Source: Methanomethylovorans sp041447285 (GTDB lineage: Archaea; Halobacteriota; Methanosarcinia; Methanosarcinales; Methanosarcinaceae). From it: 64,000 bases of DNA. The DNA lies in NCBI RefSeq assembly GCF_041447285.1, contig NZ_JBGMEB010000017.1, positions 36,769 through 100,768 of the forward strand. The letters are read 5' to 3'. Below the pieces are notes generated by a model that did not search any database, had not been told where the DNA came from, and was given only the letters and a program-made list of their open reading frames with translations. The translations under genes and the position numbers were made by a program. This document shows, piece after piece, positions 26,101-33,430 of this stretch; positions within the stretch are counted from its first letter, which is position 1; the number at the start of each line of letters is the position of its first letter.

Positions 26101-27063
26101 ATGTCTAGTGAGAATCATAGTTTGTCAAAAAATACTGAAAATTCTTTCCCAACAGTTCAAGTTGAGATTCGTAGAATTAGGTATTTTTTGGAATTTGAAA
26201 ATCCTGCTTTTCTAAAAGTTCGTGAAGAAATTACGTTGTATTATCCAGAAAAAGCATCATCTCCCGAGTTTATTCCATATATTGCTTATGAAGTACACGG
26301 TAGAAGGGCAGGTTTGCATTTTTATGACGATGAAGGTAATATCTTAGAATTCGTTTCGTTTGAATCAGATGATCTCAAAGATCTCAGAGAAAAACTGATC
26401 GAAAAATCTGATTTTTCTCCAGCAGATGTAGTTCAGATTAATTTCAAAAATCCTTTTAAAATGGGGACTTATAGGACAATTTTTGTAGAGTATATTTATG
26501 CTAATTCTCAATCTAATATCAAAATAACACAGTTCCTATATAGAAAATCAGAAGGGGCAAATACGTATATTTTTATAAAACATTGTGATAATTATATTCT
26601 TCATATTGCTCATGACGAAGAAATGGAATTGGAATGTGTCGAGGAGTCTAAATTCTGTGAACTGTTTTCGACTTATTCTCATGGTAATGGAGACTACTAT
26701 ATTGAAATAAAACACAAAAGTCCAAAGTGGCTTTCAAGATGGTATAACGTAGGAGGTTTTTTTTCAACAGTAGTAGCGTTATCTATCCCATTTTCATATC
26801 ACTATAATCGCATTTCTATTGACTCTAACACAGTTTTAGCATCAGTTTCAATTTCATTCTTGTTAATTATTAAGGGGTGGTTGTTTCAAAATAAAATGGA
26901 TGCTCATTTGAGAATTTATGATAAAATGTATTTGATGGTTATTATCGTTTTATTATCCGAAATAATATTGATGAAGTTAGATTATATTGTATATAATATT
27001 ACAAGTTTGCATTTACCTATGTATTTATATAATTTGTTATTATATTACTATCTTGTCTATTAG
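26101..27063 (+). CDS. Unknown protein with soluble N-terminal domain and four C-terminal membrane helices
   Basis: 320 residues; I do not recognise the family. Residues about 18-215 look like a mixed, mainly beta soluble domain (VQVEIRRIRYFLEFEN, LKVREEITLYYPEK, FKMGTYRTIFVEYIYAN). They are followed by hydrophobic segments at about 222-240, 247-264, 277-297 and 300-320, the last reaching the C terminus. A GGGAG ribosome site lies ten bases before the ATG. Base composition is clearly more AT-rich than the preceding operon. It is the first gene of an accessory run of four same-strand frames that ends with a predicted cysteine peptidase. Confidence 0.75.
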   Translation: MSSENHSLSKNTENSFPTVQVEIRRIRYFLEFENPAFLKVREEITLYYPEKASSPEFIPYIAYEVHGRRAGLHFYDDEGNILEFVSFESDDLKDLREKLIEKSDFSPADVVQINFKNPFKMGTYRTIFVEYIYANSQSNIKITQFLYRKSEGANTYIFIKHCDNYILHIAHDEEMELECVEESKFCELFSTYSHGNGDYYIEIKHKSPKWLSRWYNVGGFFSTVVALSIPFSYHYNRISIDSNTVLASVSISFLLIIKGWLFQNKMDAHLRIYDKMYLMVIIVLLSEIILMKLDYIVYNITSLHLPMYLYNLLLYYYLVY

Positions 27064-27106
27064 TCCGAAGTATTTAATAACTAGAACATTGTATGAAGGG
27101 TTTGAT

Positions 27107-27265
27107 ATGAAGAAGGAGAATCAAATTCTAGTATTGCCTATTAAAGCGGCTTCAAGGGTTAAAATGTTTGCCAATGACAACGAAGCTAAGGTTAATGATG
27201 AACAGAAGAGTTCTAACTCTTCTCAAACCAGTTCAATACTTAGCTTTTGTAAAAGAAATAAATAG
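27107..27265 (+). CDS. Small hypothetical protein (52 aa)
   Basis: A small frame from ATG 27107 (GAAGGG seven bases upstream) encodes MKKENQILVLPIKAASRV, then a polar Ser/Asn-rich tail ending SFCKRNK. A longer version starting at 26987 would overlap the membrane protein and is rejected. Not recognised; it could be a regulator, a toxin partner or spurious. Position inside the AT-rich cassette is the main support. Confidence 0.4.
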   Translation: MKKENQILVLPIKAASRVKMFANDNEAKVNDEQKSSNSSQTSSILSFCKRNK

Positions 27266-27303
27266 TCATCATAGCCTTTCCGTAAGACTATGGAGGGATT
27301 AGA

Positions 27304-27519
27304 TTGTCAGATGCAAATAAAAAACCTCTCTATACATGGATAGATATTGAGATCTCATCTAATTTACTGCATGATAGTTCTCATCAAAATTTAGATTCTA
27401 TTCTCGATGAAATCCATGCTACAGTTTTGGAGAATTATAAAAAGACTTATAAATGGCAGCAGAAATATTCACTGAATATATCTGATAAGTTCATGGAGTC
27501 TTTTTATGAAGGGCAATGA
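27304..27519 (+). CDS. Small hypothetical protein (71 aa), coupled to the peptidase-like gene
   Basis: The start is a TTG at 27304 with a strong GGAGGG seven bases upstream. The acidic, helical 71-residue product (KKPLYTWIDIEISSNLLHD, LDSILDEIHATVLENYKK) is not recognised. Its end overlaps the next gene by 14 bp, so the two are probably translated together; a partner, pro-peptide-like inhibitor or adaptor role for the peptidase is possible but unproven. Confidence 0.55.
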   Translation: MSDANKKPLYTWIDIEISSNLLHDSSHQNLDSILDEIHATVLENYKKTYKWQQKYSLNISDKFMESFYEGQ

Positions 27520-28921
27520 GTTTGTTAAACATATTAGTAATGTGGCGTATGGTTCCACTCTTAAGGTCGTTTCACGAATAAATTCTGTGAATTGTAAAGA
27601 ATGGGAAGCCGAGAAACAGTTGTTTGAGGGAAATTCTAAGCTTCTAAAATCTCAAAAAGCTGTTCGTTTCTATGTGGAAGATAAGAATCCTTCTTATAAT
27701 TTGCATCATTATCACATTGGGCATATTGATTTTCGTCCGAAAATGGAAAGCATATGTGATGCATACCTTCCTGTACCTCCCCAAAACAATTTTTACGTAA
27801 CATGTAAAAAGAGCTTTAAAAGTGACGATCCGTTCAATCCTACTATTTTAACAGTTCCTTATAAAACACCTAATCCGAAGTTATCACTTTGCTCTCCGCC
27901 TACGATTTGGATTTTATTGAGAATTCTTTCTAGTGAATTAAGTAAAGAATACATTTCTATGCGTGAGATTTTAGATAGTTTGCCACAAGGATCTACTTTG
28001 TCTCCTATTAGTAGTGATTCTTATCGTGATTTATGTATAAAGCATAAGCTATCCCCATACTTTTATATTGGTACAAGAATGAAAAAATTCTATGAAACAA
28101 TTGAAAAGGAAATAGAGTCAAGAAATAATGATTATTTGTTACAATCGCTTTATGATTCTTTGAGAAACTATTCTGGAGATTCAGAATCATTCATAATGAA
28201 TTCAGATTTACTTTACTCATACATTGAATCGGAAATTCCTGTATTTTTAACTTTTAAAGCGGAAGACCTCGGAGAAGAATTGAATTATAATGGTGAACCT
28301 GTAGATGAATATCATTCGGTTGTCGCAATAGGTCATACTTTAGATGATAATGGTAATGTTCCTGAGTTTATAATACACGATGTTAGTTATTCTCCATTTG
28401 TAAAAATAAGCAGAAATTTCATTGATGAGAAGTTAGTGGATGCAATGGTAGTTTTACCAGAAGACATTATGATAAGATTTGAACACTTAATGTCCCACAA
28501 TTTTTCTAGTGAGCTATTTGGTAAGATCGTAAAACAGATTCTTCCTCTATTTAGTTCAGAAGAAATTGATATACTTTTTTCAAGTGGAAAAATTCAAATC
28601 AGACCATTTCTTATGAGCTCTCAAAGGATTAAATTTTGGTTTACAAATAAATATATATATGAAAATGATGTATGTGATTTGTATTCTAAAGCTGATTTTC
28701 CTAAATATGTTTGGTTTTTTGAACTGAGAAATCCAGAGTTATCTGATAATTACAAATGTTCGGGGCATTTTGTTTTTGATGCTACTATGGACAGTTCTTT
28801 CAAAAGCCTTGTTCTGGTAAATTTACCCACATTTAGGCTTTGGTATCGAAATGGTAGAATTTATTCCCGATCTTTTGATGAACCTTCGTTCTCATCATTA
28901 AAAATATTTAGAAGCCCTTAA
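27506..28921 (+). CDS. Predicted papain-like (C39-like) cysteine peptidase of unknown family
   Basis: 471 residues. The core resembles peptidase C39: VPYKTPNPKLSLCSPPTIWILLRIL (compare VPYxxQxxxxxCGPAxxxMLL; Cys129), then the GIPV-like ESEIPVFLTF before DEYHSVVAIGH (His270), and FIIHDVSYSPF (Asp292). These give a plausible Cys-His-Asp triad, although the usual Gln before the Cys is not obvious. About 125 residues precede the core, and about 150 residues (to 471) form a further domain with several aromatic beta-like strands. No signal peptide or ABC-transporter domain is present, so it is not a bacteriocin exporter. The ATG follows GGAG. Confidence 0.6.
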   Translation: MKGNEFVKHISNVAYGSTLKVVSRINSVNCKEWEAEKQLFEGNSKLLKSQKAVRFYVEDKNPSYNLHHYHIGHIDFRPKMESICDAYLPVPPQNNFYVTCKKSFKSDDPFNPTILTVPYKTPNPKLSLCSPPTIWILLRILSSELSKEYISMREILDSLPQGSTLSPISSDSYRDLCIKHKLSPYFYIGTRMKKFYETIEKEIESRNNDYLLQSLYDSLRNYSGDSESFIMNSDLLYSYIESEIPVFLTFKAEDLGEELNYNGEPVDEYHSVVAIGHTLDDNGNVPEFIIHDVSYSPFVKISRNFIDEKLVDAMVVLPEDIMIRFEHLMSHNFSSELFGKIVKQILPLFSSEEIDILFSSGKIQIRPFLMSSQRIKFWFTNKYIYENDVCDLYSKADFPKYVWFFELRNPELSDNYKCSGHFVFDATMDSSFKSLVLVNLPTFRLWYRNGRIYSRSFDEPSFSSLKIFRSP

Positions 28922-29118
28922 TTATGTATCTATAAGAGTTAGTTTCTCTAGATAATGTTATCCTCTAGGATAAATTCCTGTTTATGTTTTCGCTTAAAAG
29001 ATAAATTGTTTTATACATGTGCAAATACTAATTGTGGATATACTTTTTTGGAAGATTTTCCTCAATTTTTAATTTAGACTGTTGGTGATAAAAGAGAAAT
29101 GATCATCTTACAAATTTT
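28922..29118. other. AT-rich spacer after the peptidase-like gene
   Basis: No gene is recognised. Short T-rich runs near 29040-29080 may terminate the accessory operon. Confidence 0.35.
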
Positions 29119-29249
29119 GGCTCTGTAGAAATCCTCTCTTTTTGAGGGACTAATCAAATTAACATTTTTGAACAATGTGTCGGCATCTATCGTTCCAAAA
29201 CAGGCATTTCAGGCCAATGATGCTGATTTTTATAGGATTTCTACAAGCC
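29119..29249. mobile_element. MITE-like element or insertion-sequence relic
   Basis: GGCTCTGTAGAAATCCTCT at 29119-29137 and, on the other strand, GGCTTGTAGAAATCCTAT at 29232-29249 form imperfect terminal inverted repeats of about 18 bp around a 131-bp unit with no long frame. TGTAGAAATCC-type ends recall those of insertion sequences in methanogens, but I cannot name the family. No target duplication is visible. Confidence 0.45.
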
Positions 29250-29443
29250 TCAAGATGCACTTTTATATGGCCCCTTTCATTAACTACTTACAATTGAAAC
29301 TAACTTCTGTAATCCCTATTTGATTATTATTTTAGGAAGTCCTCTTTATAAATTCAATGGCTAGCTCAGAGTAAGTATTTAGTTTGGATCTATATTACAA
29401 ATGGTTATTCAATAAAACCATGTGATGGCATCACATTTATTCT

Positions 29444-29614
29444 TTATTCTTTAACCCTTCCGTGCCTTTTGTCTATTTCATCCATCATGTCCAGCATCTT
29501 ACGGATAGCTGTCCTGATAGCGTCTGACTGGTTAACGAATTTCTTGTCATCCCCTACATGCTTGTTCAGGTCATCCAGCAGTTCCTGGGGGATCTCCACG
29601 CTTACTTTTGGCAT
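29444..29614 (-). CDS. Ribbon-helix-helix (CopG/NikR-type) DNA-binding protein
   Basis: A 56-residue protein from ATG 29612-29614, preceded by GGTGA. MPKVSVEIPQELLDDL forms the beta strand and start of helix 1, and NQSDAIRTAIRKMLDMMDE the second helix with its conserved S-x-A-I-R pattern. This is a complete RHH domain and nothing else, so it acts as a dimeric repressor. It sits between the accessory island and tRNA-Lys. Possible targets are its own promoter or the neighbouring cassette; nothing in the sequence decides this. Confidence 0.85.
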   Translation of the reverse strand: MPKVSVEIPQELLDDLNKHVGDDKKFVNQSDAIRTAIRKMLDMMDEIDKRHGRVKE

Positions 29615-29737
29615 TAGGTTCACCTTCTGAATACACAGAGTTCATAGGATTTATGTGTTTCAAAGATTTCAATGGAAGGCAAAATATGAACAATATTAGA
29701 AAAAAAGTCAAAAATAGATCAAAACAGTAATATAGAT

Positions 29738-29814
29738 TGGCGAGCCGGAAGGGAGTTGAACCCCTGGCCTACGGATTAAGAGTCCGTCGCTCTGCCTGGC
29801 TAAGCTACCGGCCC
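29738..29814 (-). tRNA. tRNA-Lys (anticodon CUU), CCA encoded
   Basis: On the minus strand GGGCCGG pairs with CCGGCTC (acceptor, one G-U). The anticodon stem ACGGA/TCCGT encloses the loop CTCTTAA, giving anticodon CTT. The T-arm reads CAGGGGTTCAACTCCCT-like with GTTCAA. The discriminator G at 29741 is followed by an encoded CCA (29738-29740). No intron is visible. Confidence 0.95.
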
Positions 29815-29852
29815 ATCTTGTTTACTGACGTGATCCCTCCATACGTATTATC

Positions 29853-29871
29853 CTGATATATAGGTTTCGGT
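29853..29871 (-). promoter_or_regulatory. BRE/TATA promoter of tRNA-Lys
   Basis: Minus-strand CCGAAA (BRE) is followed by CCTATATATC (TATA at about 29855-29864). The TATA box centre is about 45 bases before the tRNA 5' end, so a short 5' leader is removed during maturation. Confidence 0.7.
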
Positions 29872-30061
29872 ATTCTCTCTTTGAAACAGATTCCTTATTT
29901 TTCAGCTGAGTATGTTTTCTGAAGTGCGGAGATTCAGTTGCAAAAAAGTTGAATATGTTTGAATTAGTTTCAAACCATGTTTTGTAATACAATCTTGTTT
30001 TGCATATCAGGGTCAGAACTAACACGTGGTGCTTTTCCTGACCCATTTTTTGAAAGCATAA

Positions 30062-31888
30062 TCATAAATGCTTTACTACACAGCTCTGCAGCCCCATGAT
30101 TTCAACCATGTCACTGTTGTCAGGGCTATGCACAATCATCTGTCCCTTCTTCAGGTATGGTATACGCTTTTCATACTCTTTTTTAACCTTGAGTGCTCCG
30201 ATAGCAGCATCATTTGTCAAATTGAGGATGATACGCGTGTTTATCTGCTTGAACACAGTGTCATCAATATCCTGGGGGTCCTGAGTAATGAGGCACAATC
30301 CCAGTCCTTCTTTCCTTCCCTGACGTGCAGCATCTGCAAACTTGGATACGATCCTCCTGCTATGTTCTCCCGTGGTTCTGGCAAGATACCTGTGGGCTTC
30401 GTCAAGAGCCAGGATAATGGGAGTCTCCTTAACGGCAGCTTCTCCAGGTGTGTTAAGTTTAGTACTTAACTTGTTATCCACTATTATTGTCATCAAAGTG
30501 AGAGTTATCAGATCGCGTATGCGCATGTTACTGATATATTCAGTGGGAAACACACTCACCTGTCCGGGTTTTATTATCTCTTCCAACATCTGGTCTATAG
30601 GCCTTGCAGGCTGGTCAAACACTCTGCTAAGAGCCTTGTCCCTTACTCTTCGTACAATACCATCGTAGGAAGCTTCGTGGATCTTGCCGCTCTCCACATA
30701 GTTACCCCTGGTCAGATCGTCGCTGACATGTTCCAAAAAGCGAATATAAGTGTGCTCTCCTGCCTTTTTGAAGAAGTCATCAAGCAGTAATTCTACTCCC
30801 TGGTACTGGAGCTCGGTCATACCCACAGGTGCCATGAGCCAGGAATTGTTCCTAACCATCTCAAAAGGTATAGTAAATTCCATTTGCTGTGCCCGTGAAC
30901 GTCCGTTGTATGACTGTCCATCAACCTTTGCCATGAAAGTCCGGGTATTAACACATCCTCCGAAATCTACTTTCTCGGACCTGAACCTGAATTCATCATC
31001 CTGTGTAAGTTCAGGGTTGTCCTCAAACATCTGGGAATACTCATCCTGAGGGTCAAGTATCACAAGGCAGGGATTCTTCTTGGAACCAGTGCCTCTTACA
31101 TTGTAGCGGTTCTCAGATGCTATGAACTGCCTGAGGATATTCTTTGTGAGGAATGTTTTACCAGTTCCGGTACTACCACATACCAGCATGTGTCTGAAAA
31201 CCAGAGGATCGCCCATAGAATAGTCATTGCGCAGGTAATATGGCACAGTAGGAGGCACTGCATGAGTCTTCACTACTTCTCCTCCAACGCTCAGATGCCC
31301 TATGAAGATTCCTTCTTTGGGAATGTTAAGCCCAGTCTGTATCTTCATCTTGTCTTTAACAGGCATTATAGGAGTGTTAGGTCGCGGTATCCTGTCGCTC
31401 ATGCGCCGGGCCAGACAATTGCCTCTGGGATAAAGGATACATATAGGATCAAGATAAGCCAGGAACTTGTAATCCACTTCATCTGTAGTGTTGGATCTGA
31501 GCATTCTGCGGGAATGTATCTCAGTGGCATCATCAACTGCAAACTCCTGCTTGTACTGCATTTTCCATATTCGTGCGAAAAGATCTTCCTCTCCGTAGGG
31601 CACGATCACATACGTCCCCAAGCGCACATCCTTTCTTTTTTCCGTGTTAATGTAGCCAGTGATAGTTGCTCCGGATTCTGTTATCTCAAGAGGTTCTATA
31701 CCTGTAGTAATGATACCAAATGCTTCATCGGTGTTGACTTGTACATCTGAACTTCTCTCTGCCGGGACCTCATAATTTTCGAAACTAAATTTTTCCTCAA
31801 AAGTTGTTTCCACAGTCCTTACAGTAATTTCGGTTTCTTTGTCGCCTGAAGTCACATAAGCAAGTATATCTTTATCAATCCTCATCAT
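30062..31888 (-). CDS. herA: HerA-type hexameric ATPase/translocase
   Basis: About 608 residues from the ATG pair at 31883-31888, which follows GGGGTGAG. Domains: an N-terminal HAS-barrel region, then a RecA-like FtsK/HerA core with Walker A VCGSTGTGKTFL, Walker B IILALDEAHRYLAR, and the RQGRKEGLGLCLITQDP sensor region. HerA pumps duplex DNA into NurA during double-strand-break end resection, usually with Mre11-Rad50. It overlaps the nurA stop by 14 bp. Mre11 and Rad50 genes are absent from this window. Confidence 0.9.
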   Translation of the reverse strand: MMRIDKDILAYVTSGDKETEITVRTVETTFEEKFSFENYEVPAERSSDVQVNTDEAFGIITTGIEPLEITESGATITGYINTEKRKDVRLGTYVIVPYGEEDLFARIWKMQYKQEFAVDDATEIHSRRMLRSNTTDEVDYKFLAYLDPICILYPRGNCLARRMSDRIPRPNTPIMPVKDKMKIQTGLNIPKEGIFIGHLSVGGEVVKTHAVPPTVPYYLRNDYSMGDPLVFRHMLVCGSTGTGKTFLTKNILRQFIASENRYNVRGTGSKKNPCLVILDPQDEYSQMFEDNPELTQDDEFRFRSEKVDFGGCVNTRTFMAKVDGQSYNGRSRAQQMEFTIPFEMVRNNSWLMAPVGMTELQYQGVELLLDDFFKKAGEHTYIRFLEHVSDDLTRGNYVESGKIHEASYDGIVRRVRDKALSRVFDQPARPIDQMLEEIIKPGQVSVFPTEYISNMRIRDLITLTLMTIIVDNKLSTKLNTPGEAAVKETPIILALDEAHRYLARTTGEHSRRIVSKFADAARQGRKEGLGLCLITQDPQDIDDTVFKQINTRIILNLTNDAAIGALKVKKEYEKRIPYLKKGQMIVHSPDNSDMVEIMGLQSCVVKHL

Positions 31889-33155
31889 GCTCACCCCATC
31901 TGGTCTCATTATAGGTGGTATCCACACGGGAGTACCTGAACCTGTCTATTATTTGCTTTCTTTCTGATACCTGTATCTTTGCAATGGAGTCTGCTTTCTT
32001 CAATGTACCGGGTATCTCGCTTACTGCAATGTCATAAAGCACCTTTCTCGTAATGATATCCCTCATCTCTTCGTCCTGAGTAAGCCCGTATGGAGCTTCT
32101 ATCTTAAAGAGCAAGTTCTTTGAAGGAATGTACACCACGAAAAATGTAAGTGAATAGTATTCGTGTGGATATTTCACCCTGAGTTTTTCCTTAACCAGGG
32201 GTGATGTGGTTCCAAGCATTCTTTCATAGAACTGGTTAGGTTGCATGAACCAGTTAGTGTAAGTTATATAGCGGTTGTATCTGTTATTTTCTTCCCAATG
32301 CCGTGGCGAAGAAAGCAGATTCTTGAAGAACTGTGCATCCATTACCCAGGGTAAGTCTTTCATACCCTCTTTTCTCAGGGTCTGCATTATCTGCATGTCT
32401 TCTGGATTTTTCACAAAACCAATAAAAGGAAGCTTTCTGTCAATATGATGGTCTACGATGTCAATATAGTTTTGAAGTATTTGCTCGGTATGAGGATCAT
32501 AAAGCAGCTTTACATCATCAGATTCCACTACCATCCAGTACATGAGATGCTTTGGATAGATTGGTCCGTCCATGATAAAAAAGCCCCGAGGGTCCAGTTC
32601 ATCCTTCAACCACAGAATGTGTTCGGATTCTGAAAGGTACAGGGCTATATCATGAACTATCCTGTCTATCCTTTTGTCCAGCAGATCTGGAGGGATGCGG
32701 ATTATCTTGCAACGGCTTGCTCCCTGATCAATTATTTCCCAATCTTCTGTGGTATCTATATGCACGCTGTAACCACGCGAATAGGTAGCAGCAACTATTG
32801 TTCTTCTATTATGAAGCTCTAAGTCAGTAGGTGTAGATGCCATAGCGCAGTGGCAGAAATCCACGTAGAGGCCGTTATCAAAGGATCGAGTAGTTGTACT
32901 TCCACTGTCACATGAATAGGTTACAGGAAATGGGTCCGGGCTCTGTGACATCTTTTCTATGTCCACTTTTCCTCTTTTGAGTCTTCCAATGGCCTTAAGT
33001 ACGATCTTACCATCGTGTTTCAACTCCTTGAGCCTTTCCAGAATATCCATGACCCCCTCAGCTTCATCTTTTTCCGTATCACCAGGTTTGAGACATTTGT
33101 CAATACGGTCAGCAAGCTCAGATATAGCTTTTATATGGACCGGTTCAAGAGTCAT
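31875..33155 (-). CDS. nurA: NurA nuclease
   Basis: 426 residues. The NurA signature starts with VTYSCDSGSTTTRSFDNGLYVDF, supplying the first metal-binding Asp in the CDSGS segment. WLKDELDPRGFFIMDGPIYPK holds the second Asp in the MDGPI motif, and IGFVKNPED follows. NurA is a 5'-3' exonuclease that works inside the HerA ring. It is upstream of and overlaps herA. A TATA box only about 30 bases before the ATG suggests an almost leaderless mRNA. Confidence 0.88.
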   Translation of the reverse strand: MTLEPVHIKAISELADRIDKCLKPGDTEKDEAEGVMDILERLKELKHDGKIVLKAIGRLKRGKVDIEKMSQSPDPFPVTYSCDSGSTTTRSFDNGLYVDFCHCAMASTPTDLELHNRRTIVAATYSRGYSVHIDTTEDWEIIDQGASRCKIIRIPPDLLDKRIDRIVHDIALYLSESEHILWLKDELDPRGFFIMDGPIYPKHLMYWMVVESDDVKLLYDPHTEQILQNYIDIVDHHIDRKLPFIGFVKNPEDMQIMQTLRKEGMKDLPWVMDAQFFKNLLSSPRHWEENNRYNRYITYTNWFMQPNQFYERMLGTTSPLVKEKLRVKYPHEYYSLTFFVVYIPSKNLLFKIEAPYGLTQDEEMRDIITRKVLYDIAVSEIPGTLKKADSIAKIQVSERKQIIDRFRYSRVDTTYNETRWGEHDED

Positions 33156-33180
33156 GCACTACAATTAGTGCTGATGAGAC

Positions 33181-33193
33181 ATATATATTTAGG
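33181..33193 (-). promoter_or_regulatory. TATA box of nurA-herA (near-leaderless)
   Basis: Minus-strand CTAAATATATATG is centred about 31 bases before the nurA ATG (33155), so transcription should start within a few bases of the start codon. There is also no Shine-Dalgarno sequence before nurA, in agreement. Confidence 0.5.
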
Positions 33194-33287
33194 ATTATGA
33201 AGTTGGGGAACTTCAATATGTCTATGCAAAAATAAATTCGCAGTCTAATCATAAATCAATTAAACTTGTTTTATTGTAAACCGGATT

Positions 33288-33312
33288 TTTTTGAAAGACT
33301 TAAATATAACTC
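33288..33312 (+). promoter_or_regulatory. BRE/TATA promoter of the symporter gene
   Basis: GAAAGACTTAAATATAAC provides a BRE-like purine stretch and TATA box. The start would lie near 33330, giving a leader of about 100 nt. Confidence 0.5.
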
Positions 33313-33430
33313 GAGAGAAAAATGCCTACAATAAACCTCTGATCAATCAATAAAACGTTAAATACAAGGAAAGATCAGAAGGATAAGTAAATTATACTAG
33401 ATAAAATTAAAACGAGGTAAGGTAGTAATT

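Noticed and set aside
26987..27106. Upstream extension of the 52-aa frame into the membrane-protein gene
   Set aside because: The added residues are an out-of-frame reading of the last helices; the ATG at 27107 has its own ribosome-site-like GAAGGG.
26101..28921. Bacteriocin processing and export system
   Set aside because: The peptidase-like protein has no ABC-transporter domain, and neither small protein has a double-glycine leader.
29822..30046. A 74-residue minus-strand frame between herA and tRNA-Lys
   Set aside because: No ribosome site, no recognisable domain, and it covers the tRNA promoter.
31190..31750. A 186-residue plus-strand frame
   Set aside because: Antisense to herA; no ribosome site or family signature.
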